From Bacteroidales bacterium (GTDB lineage Bacteria > Bacteroidota > Bacteroidia > Bacteroidales > P3), in NCBI GenBank assembly GCA_017451385.1, contig JAFSPS010000038.1:1-64000 (forward strand): a DNA stretch of 64,000 bases. Reading direction: 5' to 3'. Below the pieces are notes generated by a model. The model did no database searches and had not been told where the DNA came from. It saw nothing but the letters and a program-made list of their open reading frames with translations. A program made the translations under genes and the position numbers. Of this stretch, positions 7,276 to 18,400 are shown one piece after another. Each line of letters opens with the position of its first letter. The stretch's first letter is position 1.

Positions 7276-8043
7276 TTATACTACATTCAGTCGTTGCTCT
7301 AAATGGTAACTGTAGAAGTCGGAGCCATACACTGGTTCGCGTGGTTCGCCGTTGTCGTTGTATGGTGCGCTGCCGATGATGATATGGTCCATGAGCGGTA
7401 TTGACAACAGTCGTCCGGCTTCGCGTATCCTTTTCGTCAGGTTGTCGTCGTTCTTGCTTGGCTTGACCTGTCCCGTCGGGTGATTGTGGGCCACGGCAAT
7501 CATCGTGGCACCATAGGATAATGCGGTCTTGAATAGAACGCGTATGTCAACCAGCGTCTCCGTAAGCCCTCCTTTGCATATACAGCATTTGTGAAGCAGT
7601 TGCATGCGCGTGTTGACGTACAATGCCCAGAATTCCTCTTGCTGCAGGTCGCTAATTTCGGGCATTATGGCATTATAGATGTCTGTGGCGTTCGTCAGTC
7701 TTACGATTTGCTTGCTGTGGCGTTCTGTGGCTAAGCGGTGTCCCAGTTCCATGGCGGCACATATAGTCACTGCTTTTGCTTCGGCAATACCATTTATCTG
7801 TTTAAGGTCGCCCACCGACCATTGCGACAGTCTGTTGAGGCTCCCGTTGGCGGCATTCAGCACCTCCTTGGCCATCTCTACCACGTTTTGCCCCGTCCGT
7901 CCGGTGCGAAGCAGTATGGCTAATAGTTCCGTGGTGGTAACGCTGCGTGCCCCCAGGCGTATTAGTCGTTCTCTTGGCTGGTCCTCGCTGGACCAGTCTT
8001 TCACTGATATTGTCTTATCTTTTTGTGTTTCTTCTTCTTGCAT
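7276..8043 (-). CDS. radC: RadC family protein (JAB/MPN domain)
   Basis: At 255 residues this has the normal RadC length. An N-terminal helix-hairpin-helix-like region (about 20-105, with the LLRTG segment near 44-48) is followed by the JAB/MPN metallo-domain holding H186-N-H188 and S196-x-x-D199, the zinc site of the family. Family members were once linked to DNA repair, but this is not supported for the best-studied ones and the substrate remains unclear. The last 20 residues, after GSAPYNDNGEPREPVYGSDF, are typical. A -7 element TATTTTTG on the minus strand (8076 to 8069) lies about 25 bases before the ATG. Confidence 0.93.
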   Translation of the reverse strand: MQEEETQKDKTISVKDWSSEDQPRERLIRLGARSVTTTELLAILLRTGRTGQNVVEMAKEVLNAANGSLNRLSQWSVGDLKQINGIAEAKAVTICAAMELGHRLATERHSKQIVRLTNATDIYNAIMPEISDLQQEEFWALYVNTRMQLLHKCCICKGGLTETLVDIRVLFKTALSYGATMIAVAHNHPTGQVKPSKNDDNLTKRIREAGRLLSIPLMDHIIIGSAPYNDNGEPREPVYGSDFYSYHLEQRLNVV

Positions 8044-8068
8044 GGCTGTGTCTTTGCATTCGATGGTG

Positions 8069-8076
8069 CAAAAATA
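8069..8076 (-). promoter_or_regulatory. -7 element upstream of radC
   Basis: The minus strand reads TATTTTTG. The predicted start near 8062 leaves a leader of about 19 bases before the radC ATG at 8043. No clear -33 TTG is seen at the right distance. Confidence 0.5.
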
Positions 8077-8138
8077 CTTTTTTTTCTTTTTCCTTTATAT
8101 AGTGCGCTCTTTTCGTCGTCACCTTATTTCCTAAAAAG

Positions 8139-8170
8139 TTTGTCATATATTTAGAAAATTTTTATCTTTG
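8139..8170 (+). promoter_or_regulatory. Promoter of the secDF operon
   Basis: TATCTTTG at 8163-8170 is 20 bases from a TTTG at 8139-8142, an excellent match to the Bacteroidota consensus. The predicted start near 8177 leaves a leader of about 40 bases before the secDF ATG at 8218. Confidence 0.75.
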
Positions 8171-8217
8171 CACGTTCAATGTGTATTGTATAAGGAAAAC
8201 AAATCATTATTTAAACT

Positions 8218-11160
8218 ATGCAAAATAAAGGACTTATTAAATTCTTGACGTGGTCATTTGTGCTGGTATGCTTGTTCCAGCTTTCGTTCTCCTTCGTCAC
8301 ACGCAACGTTGAGAGCAATGCTCGGCAAGTCGCCGAGGACTACCTCGCTTCTCCTGCTGTGCAGCAGCAGGTCGCTCAGCTTGCCGACAAGCGTCTCGAA
8401 AACCAATTTATCGATTCTATCCAGAATGCTGTCGAGTCTGCTTATCTCGACTCTATGGCTTCTGAGAAAGTGTATCTCGGCTATACCTATCGCCAGTGTC
8501 AGAACCGTGAGATTGGTCTCGGCCTCGACCTTAAAGGTGGTATGAATGTTATGTTGGAGGTCTCTACGGTCGATGTCGTCCGTGCTTTGGCTGACAACTC
8601 TGCCGACCCTGCTTTCAATCAGGCTATTGAGAATGCTCTTGCCAAGCAGAAGACAACTACCAACCGCGATTTTGTAAGTCTTTTCTACGATGAGTTTAAG
8701 GCTATTGCTCCTGATGCTCAGCTTGCCTCTATTTTTGGCAGCAAGCTCAAAGGGCAAATCAATCTTAGTGACGACAATGATGCTGTCATCAAGGTCGTCC
8801 GTAAAGAAGCCGCCGACGCTTACGACCGCACCTATGAAATCCTCAGCCAGCGTATTGACAAGTTTGGCGTTGCCCAGCCCACCATCCAGCAGCTTCGAGC
8901 TTCGGAGCGTATTTTGGTTGAGCTCCCCGGTGTCAAAGAGCCTGAGCGTGTGCGCAAACTCCTGCAGGGTACTGCCCAGCTCGAGTTCTGGCTCACCTAT
9001 GATGTCAACGAGGTCGTGAGCATGCTCGAGGACATAGACCGCTTCACGGCTTCTGCCGTCAAACCCAGTGATACTACTGACGTTGACTCTTCTGCCGTCA
9101 GCGCCGAGGTGGCCAACGAGCATCCTCTCTTTGCCAAGATGAGCATCACCGATGGCAGTTACAGCAGTGCCGTAGGTATCGCCCGCGCCAAGGACCGCGA
9201 TGCTATTAGTGCTATGATTGACAAGGCTGGCGAGAAGAAAATCTTTGATGCCCGTCGTGTGAAATTCCTTTGGGGGGCTAAGCCCTTACAGGATGGTAGC
9301 GACCTCTATGAGCTTTATGCTATCAAAGTCAGCACGCGTCGTGGCGAGCCGCTCCTTGAGGGTGATGTCATCACCGATGCCCGTCAGGACTTCGCTCAGG
9401 ATGGCAGCAATGAGATTTCGATGACGATGAATAATAAGGGCGCTCAGGAATGGAAGCGCATCACTGGCGAGAATGTCGGTAAGAATATTGCCATCGTCCT
9501 TGACGACCTCGTCTATTCTGCTCCTAATGTGCGTGGCGAGATTGCCGGTGGCCGCTCTTCTATCACCGGCCGTTTCACACTCGAAGAGGCCAAAGACCTT
9601 GCCAACATCCTCAAGTCGGGTAAACTCCCTGCTCCCGCTGTCATCGTTCAAGAGGCTGTCGTAGGACCTTCTCTTGGTCAGGAGTCTATCAACCGCGGTC
9701 TTATCTCTTTCATCCTTGCTTTCATTATCGTTCTTATTTATATGGTTGTGTTCTACAACCGCGCCGGATGGGTTTCGGTTGTGGCTCTCGTGACCAACGT
9801 CTTCCTGCTTATCGGCGTGCTCGCCTCTGTCGGCTCCGTGCTCACGCTGCCTGGCATCGCCGGTATTGTGCTTACTATGGCTATGGCTGTTGACGGCAAC
9901 GTTATTATCTACGAGCGTATCAAAGAGGAGTTGCGCGCTGGCTCAAGTCTGTCCAATGCTATCGGCACTGGTTTCAAGAACGCCTACTCGGCTATCATTG
10001 ACGGTCAGGTGACAACCTTCTTGCTTGGCGTTATCCTTATCATGTTCGGCTCCGGAGCTGTGCAAGGTTTTGCCGTTACCCTCTGCATTGGTATCGTGAC
10101 ATCCTTGTTCACCAGTATCTTCGTCACTCGTCTGTGCCTTGACTGGATGCTCAACCATAAGAAGAAAATCAACTTCTCTTTTAGCTTCACGGAGAACTTC
10201 CTGCGCAACGCCAACGTTAACTTCATCGGTGGCCGTCGTGTATTTTATACCATTGCCGGTATAGCCATTCTCATTTGCGTTGTCAGTTTCTGCTTCCGTG
10301 GACTCAGCTTTGGCATCGATTTCACTGGAGGTCGTACCTATGTTGTCCGTTTCGACCAGCCTATCAACGCTGTTGATGTGCGTTCCGCTATGGCAGCGCA
10401 GTTTGAGGAAGCCCCCGAGGTCAAGACCTATGGCCCCAGCAATCAGGTGAAGATTACCACAAAATATAAGATAAAAGAGGATAACGACAATGTTAAGGCC
10501 GAGATAGCCGAAAAGCTATATAATGGCTCCAAGGATTTCTTTGCCGAGCCTATCACGCTCAACGAGTTCAAATCGACCGAGACCAATCCGCTGGGTATCA
10601 TTCAGGCTGACCAAGTCGGTGGTACTATAGCCCATGACAACCTGATGCACTCCATCTGGGCTGTTATCGGTGGTCTGCTCGTGATGTTTGCCTACATCGG
10701 CATCCGTTTCAAGAGCTGGCGTTTTGGTGTAGGCAGTGTTGCTGCTTTGGCCCACGATACCATTCTCGTTATCGGTATCTTCTCGCTGCTCTACGGGCTG
10801 TTGCCTTTCAACCTTGAGGTGGACCAGTACTTCATCAGTGCCGTGCTTACCGTCATAGGTTATTCTATCAATGCCACAGTGGTTATCTTCGACCGTGTCC
10901 GTGAGAATCGCACTCTCTATCCCAAGCGTTCACTCACCGAGCACATGAATGATGCTATCAATGCCACGCTGGCTCGTACTGTAAACACCAGCGGCACTAC
11001 GTTCTTCACGTTGCTTATGATGTTCATATTCGGCGGCGAGGTCATCCGTGGTTTCATCTTCGCACTTTTGGTGGGTGTTGTCTGCGGTGTCTTCTCGTCC
11101 GTATGCCTCGCCTGTCCTGTGGTTTACGAGATTTCTAAAGCTAGAGAAAACAAACAATAA
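8218..11160 (+). CDS. secDF: Protein translocase SecD-SecF fusion
   Basis: A single 980-residue protein joins SecD (about 1-650) and SecF (about 665-980). SecD has TM1 near 8-26, the family motif GLDLKGGMN at 102-110, a large periplasmic P1 region (about 115-480), then five membrane segments including the conserved AMAVDGNVIIYERIKEE near 555-571. SecF begins with its own TM, then FGIDFTGGRTY near 698 and five further TM segments, with a VIFDRVRENR motif near 892. SecDF uses the proton gradient to pull secreted proteins across the inner membrane after SecYEG. Fusion is normal in Bacteroidota. It opens a predicted operon with the TonB receptor and surface proteins downstream, all substrates of the Sec route. 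Confidence 0.96.
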   Translation: MQNKGLIKFLTWSFVLVCLFQLSFSFVTRNVESNARQVAEDYLASPAVQQQVAQLADKRLENQFIDSIQNAVESAYLDSMASEKVYLGYTYRQCQNREIGLGLDLKGGMNVMLEVSTVDVVRALADNSADPAFNQAIENALAKQKTTTNRDFVSLFYDEFKAIAPDAQLASIFGSKLKGQINLSDDNDAVIKVVRKEAADAYDRTYEILSQRIDKFGVAQPTIQQLRASERILVELPGVKEPERVRKLLQGTAQLEFWLTYDVNEVVSMLEDIDRFTASAVKPSDTTDVDSSAVSAEVANEHPLFAKMSITDGSYSSAVGIARAKDRDAISAMIDKAGEKKIFDARRVKFLWGAKPLQDGSDLYELYAIKVSTRRGEPLLEGDVITDARQDFAQDGSNEISMTMNNKGAQEWKRITGENVGKNIAIVLDDLVYSAPNVRGEIAGGRSSITGRFTLEEAKDLANILKSGKLPAPAVIVQEAVVGPSLGQESINRGLISFILAFIIVLIYMVVFYNRAGWVSVVALVTNVFLLIGVLASVGSVLTLPGIAGIVLTMAMAVDGNVIIYERIKEELRAGSSLSNAIGTGFKNAYSAIIDGQVTTFLLGVILIMFGSGAVQGFAVTLCIGIVTSLFTSIFVTRLCLDWMLNHKKKINFSFSFTENFLRNANVNFIGGRRVFYTIAGIAILICVVSFCFRGLSFGIDFTGGRTYVVRFDQPINAVDVRSAMAAQFEEAPEVKTYGPSNQVKITTKYKIKEDNDNVKAEIAEKLYNGSKDFFAEPITLNEFKSTETNPLGIIQADQVGGTIAHDNLMHSIWAVIGGLLVMFAYIGIRFKSWRFGVGSVAALAHDTILVIGIFSLLYGLLPFNLEVDQYFISAVLTVIGYSINATVVIFDRVRENRTLYPKRSLTEHMNDAINATLARTVNTSGTTFFTLLMMFIFGGEVIRGFIFALLVGVVCGVFSSVCLACPVVYEISKARENKQ

Positions 11161-11204
11161 TAAACCTGTTATTTCTCGTCGCATCACATCGAGTATAATC
11201 CGTT

Positions 11205-11615
11205 ATGGGAGACATTTTGGTCGTCATAGGTATCTTGGTTCTTAGCATAGGCTACTACTATGTTAAGGGGAAGGTGGCTGCAATGTCTGATACTCAGGAT
11301 TCGTCAACTACTTCGGTTGATAGTGACGACCCCTTTGCTCCCTTTGACGATGCTCCCTATGACGATGCACCCTTTGACACGCCTCAGCAGGAAACACCGT
11401 ATTTCACTTATGAGTCGGACAATTATGCCGCGGCGGCAGCACAGCCCGCACGGCAGTCTGCTGCGAAGAAAGGCGTCGCTAAAAGCAAGAAAGCACCCCA
11501 TGTGGAGACAGCGCGTGAAATGGTGGTGGAGGATGATGGTTGTGCTTTCGACTTGCGTCAGGCAGTCATAGCGCAGACTATCCTGCACAACAAATATATA
11601 GACGAGAAATTTTGA
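11205..11615 (+). CDS. Small membrane-anchored acidic protein of unknown function
   Basis: The 136-residue protein has one N-terminal membrane segment (about 4-20, ILVVIGILVLSIGYYYV), then an acidic, proline-rich stretch (about 40-62) with repeated DDAP/DAPFD units, an Ala/Lys-rich linker and a conserved-looking C-terminus (FDLRQAVIAQTILHNKYI). I recall similar FDLR-x-AVI C-termini in other small Bacteroidota proteins but no function. It lies 44 bases after secDF and 35 bases before the TonB receptor, so it is probably co-transcribed. Confidence 0.7.
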   Translation: MGDILVVIGILVLSIGYYYVKGKVAAMSDTQDSSTTSVDSDDPFAPFDDAPYDDAPFDTPQQETPYFTYESDNYAAAAAQPARQSAAKKGVAKSKKAPHVETAREMVVEDDGCAFDLRQAVIAQTILHNKYIDEKF

Positions 11616-11650
11616 CACGAAAGAAAAATAGTATAAATAACAACACAACA

Positions 11651-14600
11651 ATGAGTATGTTTAGAAAAGTACTTATGGCAATCGGTCTGGTGTTGGCGAC
11701 AAGTGCTGCCGTCTTCGCCCAGGGTACCCTAAAAGGTACTATTACCGATTCGAAGACTCAAGAGCCGTTGCCCTTTGTCAATGTTGTCGCCAAACAGGAT
11801 GGACAACAGATTCGAGGTGGGCAAACAGATTTTGATGGTGTTTATACCATCAAGCCGCTGCCTGTTGGCAAGTACGACATCGAGGTGTCCTCCGTGGGCT
11901 ACCAGAAGTACGTGCGTACAGGTGTCAACGTAACTGCGTCGGGTTTTACCATTGCCGACATTCAGCTGGTCCCTACGGCTACTAACCTCGAAGAGGTTGT
12001 CATCGTAGAGCAGAAGGTGCCAGTTATCGAGATTGGTACGCCAGAGTCCGGCTCCCGTCTGAGCTCTGACGATATCGCCCGTATGCCGGGAACCTCCGTT
12101 GACGCTATCGTCGCCGCCGTTGGTGGTGTGGGTTATAGCGATGGCGGTACTTCCACGGCCCGTGGTGAGGACGGCATGGTGACGATGCAGGGTGGTGTGC
12201 GTAAGCGTACCGGTATCCAAGCCCCTAAGGAGGCTATCGCCGAGATTCAGGTTATCCTTGGCGGTACTCCTGCAAGCATCGGCGAGGCTATCGGTGGTAC
12301 GCAGATTATCACCCTCAAACCGCCTTCAAGCCAGTTCAAAGGCATCGTGAAATGGGAGTCGTGGCTTGACTATCGTCTGGCTAACAACCTCATGGTTTAC
12401 CTCACCGGCCCGCTGGTGAAGCAAAAGATTGAACTCGATGGCGGTGGTACTTCTGAGCGTACTCTTGTCGGTTTCCGTTTGACAGCACAGGGTTCTTTTT
12501 CGCGTACAGGTTTTTATCGCCCCAGGTCCGACAAGTATCTCGTCGTTAATCATGACAAGGTACTCGAGTATGAACAGAATCCCATCGACTTTGACCCTCT
12601 AACGGGTACTGTGGACTATTCCGCTCAGAAGAACCTTTACCGTAGCGATTTCGTCACGCTCACTACGCCTACCAAGTCCGACTTCAATGGCGATGCTTCG
12701 CGTGTCCCCAATTTGCGTAGTTTTGGTTTCGCCGCCGAGGGTGCTATCGATGTCCGTTTCTCCGACTATGCTACTCTGACTGTCACGGCCGAGGGTTCTT
12801 ATTCTCGCTCGCCCGGAATCAGCGTTGGAGGTATGGTTCTCAACCTCTCGCGTCAGGGTGTGGGTATTGGCGAGGGTGCCAACTATGGCATCACGGTCGA
12901 TTTCACCCAGCGCTTCCGCGACCAAGAGGAGACCTCTGCTGATGCTACTCTCCCCGAGGGTAAGAAGAGTCCCGTCATATCCAATGTTATGTACAACCTC
13001 ACGGCTATGGTCAGCCGTTCCACCAGCAAGTCCTATAACGAGATATTCGGTTCGTCACTGGATGACATTTTCAAGTATGGACATATCGGTACTTTTTATA
13101 CTGAGAAGTTCCGCAGCTATGACAATCCCGCACCTTATGACTATCATGGTGTGACGGTCAGTGCTTATGAGCAGAATGGTTGGCGTGATGAAATCCAGTG
13201 GGACAAATATGTTTCGGACCCCGACCATCAGGTCCTTTCCAACTACAACCTCCAGCTTAACCGCATTGATGAGTTGAAGGGTGTGCTTACCGATTTCGAC
13301 TTCCTCCGTCAGTATAAAGGTCTGCCCAATGGTGAAGGTCCTTCGTCTATTTACGGCCTCTTCTCCAATGTCGGTGTGATGGATATTGGATACAGCTTTG
13401 GCCGTACCGACTATATCTATTTGCAGGCAAAGGCTTCTGCCCTTGTCAAGGGTCATGACCTCGAAATCGGTTTCCAGTATGACCGTTACTCTTCGTCTTC
13501 TTATGGTGTGAGTGCCTACGGCATCTGGACGCTTATGCGTCAGGAGGCCAACAAGCACCTGCAGCAGCTGGATAAGACCAACCCCATCTATCGTTGGGAA
13601 GGTTCCAAACTTTATGTTGACTACAACCGTCTCTACAATGCCAGCCAGCAGGAGCCGTTTGATATAGCTCTTCGTGAGTATCTCGGCCTTGCTAAGAATT
13701 CAACAGACTTTATCGACATCGACCGCTACAGCCCCGAGGTCTTTGCTAACGCTGGCGGTATCAAGATGTTCTCTGCTGACGAGCTCTTCAATCAGGGTAG
13801 TAGCTATGTGAGCTACACAGGCTACGACCACACCGGAGAGAAATACAATGGTCGCAACTGGACCCTTGAGGATTTTTACAATCCTTCGGCTGCCGGCCAT
13901 CCCAACTATCGCTATCTTCCTGCCTTCTCGCCCACCTATATGGCTGGCTACATTCAGGATAAGTTCTACTTCCAAGACCTCATCTTCAATGTTGGTGTGC
14001 GTCTTGACTATTTCGATGGCAACCAGTTTGTGTTGAAAGACCCCTACCTGCTCTATGAGTCCTACACTGTCGGCGATGTCCGCAACGGCAACGCTCTCGT
14101 AGATGGTTCTATATATAATGGTGCCGGCGACAACTGGGTTGTCTATGTTGACGACCCCTCTGCTGCTGCTCCCAGCATCCTTGGTTACCGTAATGGCTCT
14201 GTCTGGTACAATGCCAGCGGCGTCGAGGTCTCTTCGCCAAACCAGATTGCTGGTAAGTCTGGTAAGCCCACTCCCTACCGTACTCCTCGCGGCCGTGAGG
14301 CCGCCGGTAACAATGCCGTGGGTACCGAAGCTTTTGTTGATTACAAGCCACAGGTCGTCGTTATGCCTCGTATCGCCTTCTCCTTCCCCGTTGGCGACAA
14401 CTCACAGTTCAAGGCTTCTTACGACATTATCGCTCGTCGCCCTTCCAGTGGATGGCAGGCCAACTATCTGGGCTATCTCTACATGAGTCAGATTTCTACT
14501 ATCAGCAACCCCAATCTGAAGCCTGAGCGCATCACCAACTACGAGCTCGGTTTCCAGCAGGCTCTCTCGAGTTCTTCGGCTATCAGTATTTCTGCTTACT

Positions 14601-15421
14601 ATAAAGAGACGCGCGACCTCATACAGCTCGTCCAGTATGCTGGTGCCGACCCCAATAACAACTACTATTCCTACGACAACCTTGACTTCAAGACTATCAA
14701 GGGTTTCACCTTTGCTTACGACCTCCGTCAGACCAAGAATATCCGTATCAATGCTAACTATACTTTGCAGTATGCTGAAGGTACGGGTCTTGCGACTTCT
14801 ACTATGACTGAGCTTATTAAGGAAGGTTATACCACGCTCAAGATGCTCAATCCTATCTCTGACGACCGTCGTCACGAGTTCAAGGCAAGCATTGACTTCC
14901 GCTATGGCAATGGTGCCAAGTATAACGGTCCTACCATCACCCGCGTAGTGACTGATAAGGCTACTGGCGAGAAGCGTAACAAGGACATCAAGCTCCTTGA
15001 GGATTTCGGCGTCAACTTCCTGTTGGTCGCCCAGTCTGGTCGTCCTTACACGCGTCAGTATAGCATCACGCAGAACACTATCGTTGGTAGCTATCGTGGT
15101 GCTCGTCTGCCTTGGGGTTTCTATTGCAATGTCATTATCGACAAGAACTGGCCCATCAAGGTTGGCAAACGTACCACCTATCTTAATACCGCTATCACCA
15201 TCAACAACCTCTTTGACATTAGAAATATTGTTGGCGTATTCCCTGTCACCGGCAGCCCCACCGACAATGGTTATCTTACCGATCCCGAAACGCAGGTTAC
15301 TATCAACAGCTATCTTGACCCGCAGTCCTTCCGTGACTTATACTCTATCTATCTAAGCAATGCTACATGGAACTATTCGTCTCCGCGTCATATCAAACTT
15401 TCGCTGTCCTATAGTTTCTAA
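11651..15421 (+). CDS. TonB-dependent outer membrane receptor with carboxypeptidase-regulatory-like domain
   Basis: The 1256-residue protein starts at the ATG at 11651, since an upstream in-frame start would overlap the previous gene and lack a signal peptide. Signal peptide about 1-23 (ending VFAQ); CarbopepD_reg-like beta-sandwich about 24-110 (GTITDSKTQEPLPFVNVV near 28-45, VGYQKYV near 92-98); plug domain about 115-260, then a large beta-barrel ending in SYSF with the terminal aromatic typical of outer-membrane barrels. Such receptors import substrates with energy from TonB-ExbBD. The next gene is not SusD-like, so this is not a classic SusCD pair. Spacing of 30 bases to the 1650-residue surface protein suggests they work together. 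The ligand is unknown. Confidence 0.9.
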   Translation: MSMFRKVLMAIGLVLATSAAVFAQGTLKGTITDSKTQEPLPFVNVVAKQDGQQIRGGQTDFDGVYTIKPLPVGKYDIEVSSVGYQKYVRTGVNVTASGFTIADIQLVPTATNLEEVVIVEQKVPVIEIGTPESGSRLSSDDIARMPGTSVDAIVAAVGGVGYSDGGTSTARGEDGMVTMQGGVRKRTGIQAPKEAIAEIQVILGGTPASIGEAIGGTQIITLKPPSSQFKGIVKWESWLDYRLANNLMVYLTGPLVKQKIELDGGGTSERTLVGFRLTAQGSFSRTGFYRPRSDKYLVVNHDKVLEYEQNPIDFDPLTGTVDYSAQKNLYRSDFVTLTTPTKSDFNGDASRVPNLRSFGFAAEGAIDVRFSDYATLTVTAEGSYSRSPGISVGGMVLNLSRQGVGIGEGANYGITVDFTQRFRDQEETSADATLPEGKKSPVISNVMYNLTAMVSRSTSKSYNEIFGSSLDDIFKYGHIGTFYTEKFRSYDNPAPYDYHGVTVSAYEQNGWRDEIQWDKYVSDPDHQVLSNYNLQLNRIDELKGVLTDFDFLRQYKGLPNGEGPSSIYGLFSNVGVMDIGYSFGRTDYIYLQAKASALVKGHDLEIGFQYDRYSSSSYGVSAYGIWTLMRQEANKHLQQLDKTNPIYRWEGSKLYVDYNRLYNASQQEPFDIALREYLGLAKNSTDFIDIDRYSPEVFANAGGIKMFSADELFNQGSSYVSYTGYDHTGEKYNGRNWTLEDFYNPSAAGHPNYRYLPAFSPTYMAGYIQDKFYFQDLIFNVGVRLDYFDGNQFVLKDPYLLYESYTVGDVRNGNALVDGSIYNGAGDNWVVYVDDPSAAAPSILGYRNGSVWYNASGVEVSSPNQIAGKSGKPTPYRTPRGREAAGNNAVGTEAFVDYKPQVVVMPRIAFSFPVGDNSQFKASYDIIARRPSSGWQANYLGYLYMSQISTISNPNLKPERITNYELGFQQALSSSSAISISAYYKETRDLIQLVQYAGADPNNNYYSYDNLDFKTIKGFTFAYDLRQTKNIRINANYTLQYAEGTGLATSTMTELIKEGYTTLKMLNPISDDRRHEFKASIDFRYGNGAKYNGPTITRVVTDKATGEKRNKDIKLLEDFGVNFLLVAQSGRPYTRQYSITQNTIVGSYRGARLPWGFYCNVIIDKNWPIKVGKRTTYLNTAITINNLFDIRNIVGVFPVTGSPTDNGYLTDPETQVTINSYLDPQSFRDLYSIYLSNATWNYSSPRHIKLSLSYSF

Positions 15422-15451
15422 TGTTATAACAAATCGAAAAATACAGTAAAG

Positions 15452-18400
15452 ATGAAAAATATATTCAGCACTTTATTCCTTGCGGCAATGCTTCTCACGG
15501 TCTCTGTGGGTAGCCTCTATGCCCGTGAGTGTGATGACTGCAAACGTTCGACACGTAAGGCGCAAATCATGTCGAAGGCTGCTGTCTGTAAACGCGCTCA
15601 GAGCACTGCCGAGTTGAGTGTCAACAACGTGCGTGCCTTGATTAACGGTTATGGCAATATGTGGTATGATGGTAGCGTGGCCCAGTATCACCTCCCAAAG
15701 AGTGCCAACACGTGCCCCTTGTTCTGCGCTGCTCTCTGGATTGGCGGTACCGATGTCAACGACCAGCTGCGTATCGCTGCCCTTACCTTTGGTAGTGGCG
15801 GTGACGACTTCTGGCCAGGTCCCCTCCAGCTTAATTCGGCTTATGTCTCTCTCGACATCTGCAACGCCTATGACAAACACTATGTCATCAGCAAGCAGCA
15901 GGTGCAGAACCACATGCAGCATTTCAATTACAAAGAGGACGGCACTATCGATGTCGATGGCGTCAAGGATGCCGACTTCTCCGATATGCCCGATGTTATA
16001 GCCAACTGGCCTGCTCATGGTCCTGCTGACGGCTATTCACATTATCTTGCTCCGTTCTTCGACGCCGATGGCGATGGCGAGTACAACCCCACGATGGGTG
16101 ACTATCCTTATTATGATTTTAAGAATGAGCTTTGCCCCCAGCGTTGGAAAGCCAACCACCCCGGCGAGGCTCTCTATTCGGCTCCTACTATGGAGACGAC
16201 CCACGAAATCGTTACCGGTGGTGTCCTCTCCGACCAAGTGTTGAAGGGCGACCAGACTATCTGGTGGGTGTTCAACGATATGGGTAACGTCCATACCGAG
16301 ACCAACGGACAGCCTATTGGCCTTGAGATTCGCGCTCAGGCTTTTGCCTTCTCGACCAACGACGATATCAATAACATGACTTTCTACTCATACGAGATTA
16401 TCAACCGTTCTACCTATACTCTTAAGGATACCTATTTCAGCCAGTGGGTTGATGCCGACCTCGGCTATGCCTACGACGACTATGTGGGATGCGATGTGAA
16501 GCGTGGTCTTGGCTATTGCTACAATGGCGATGAGTCTGACGGCCCCGGTTCGGGTTCCTATTCTGGCATCCCTCCCGCAGTAGGTATCGACTTCTTCCAG
16601 GGTCCTTATCTCGACCCCGATGGCAAGGACAATCCTAAGCTCGATTTCGAGAAAATGAAAGCTGACCCCATCTACAGCACGCAGCTCCCCAACTATGTGA
16701 AGAAAGATGCCGATGGCCTTTATGTTGGCAACGATGCTAATGGCAATACGGTCTATGATACCTTCGCTCTCACTCAGGATGCCGACCTGTTCTACCGTTC
16801 CGACGATGGTGGTGCTTGGTATTTCAAAGCGGGCGACTCTATTGGCAACTGTGCCATCAATGGTGTGAACTTTGGCAACGGTATTGTCGATGACGAGCGT
16901 TTCGGTATGCGTCGCTTCGTGTATTATCGTAATGACGGTGGCGACAACCCCAATGCCGAGCCTCGCAAGGCTACCGACTTCTACAACTACCTTCGTGGCT
17001 ATTGGCGCAATGGTCAGCGTATGACCTACGGCGGCATGGGTCTTGACGCATCCGGCGCAGCCTGCGACTTCATGTTCCCCGGCAATACTGACCCGTGGAA
17101 TTGGGGTACCAATGGCATCGCTGAGGATGAATGGACAGAGCGCAGCATCAACAACCCTGTTGGCGACCGTCGTTTCATGCAGTCCGCTGGTCCTTTCACC
17201 CTTCGTCCGGGTGCTCTTAACTACATCACTGTGGGTATTCCTTTTGCTCAGGCCACTTCCGGCAACGCTTGGTCGTCTGTCGAGTTGCTTCGCGAGATTG
17301 ACGATATCTGCCAGGCTCTCTTCGAGAACTGCTTTGAGGTTCTTGATGGTCCCGATGCTCCTTCTATTGTTGTTCAGGAACTGGATAAGGAAATCATCCT
17401 CTACCTCACCTACAACAACCCCTCTTCCAACAATGCCGCTGAAGAGTATTGTGTACCCGACCCGTCAATTCCGCGTACATATACTACCTCTGCCAATATT
17501 GATGGTAAGGACACTATGATTACAGGCACCTATTCCGAGCTTGAGCGCAGTTATGTCTTTGAGGGCTATCAGATTTATCAGCTCGTTGACGCTAATGCTT
17601 CCGTTGCCGATATTGGCGATGTCAGCAAGGCTCGTCTGGTTGCACAATGCGATATCGAGAACTACTATGACAGCACCGATAGAACTCAGCCTATTGGACG
17701 CCTTATTAACTTTGAAACCAACTCGGCTACGGGACTTATGGCTGGCTCGGTCATGGTTGAAGGTGCTAACAAAGGCATCCAGCATGTGTTCCGCGTAACT
17801 TCTGACCAGTTTGCTACGGGTGTCAGCAACGCTCTTGTAAACAACAAGGAATATTATTTTGTTGCTGTTGCCTATGCACAGAACCGCTTCAAACAGTATT
17901 CGCAGACTGAGGCTGCCTTCCTCGACGGACAGAAACAACCTTATCTTGCCGGCCGTAAGAACGAGTGGGGTGGCTCTATCAGCTCTGTCGTTGCCATACC
18001 TCACCATCCCGCTTCAGAGAATGGCGGTACTGTTATCCAGTCCGAATTTGCCGAGCGTCCTCTCATCACTCGTCTGGAAGGTTTCGGCAATGGTGGCAAT
18101 GCTCTTGAACTTACCAAGGAGTCTATCGAGCAACTTATGGGTGCTGCTGGTGAACCGGCAATGAAACCGGGTGTGTACACTATTGATGGCACCAATTTCT
18201 CCGTCACCGACCCATGTATCATCGCTCATCCCGTCTATGAGAAGAACCGTGGTCCTATTGATGTCAAGGTCATTGACCCGCTTAACATCAAGCCGGGCAA
18301 GTTCGTCGTCAATTTCCGTGCCGCCGCAGGTAGCAGCGTCATTGACAACAATTCTGTTTGGTTCATCACGAATGCTAATCCCGGCATGCCGGTTTATGTT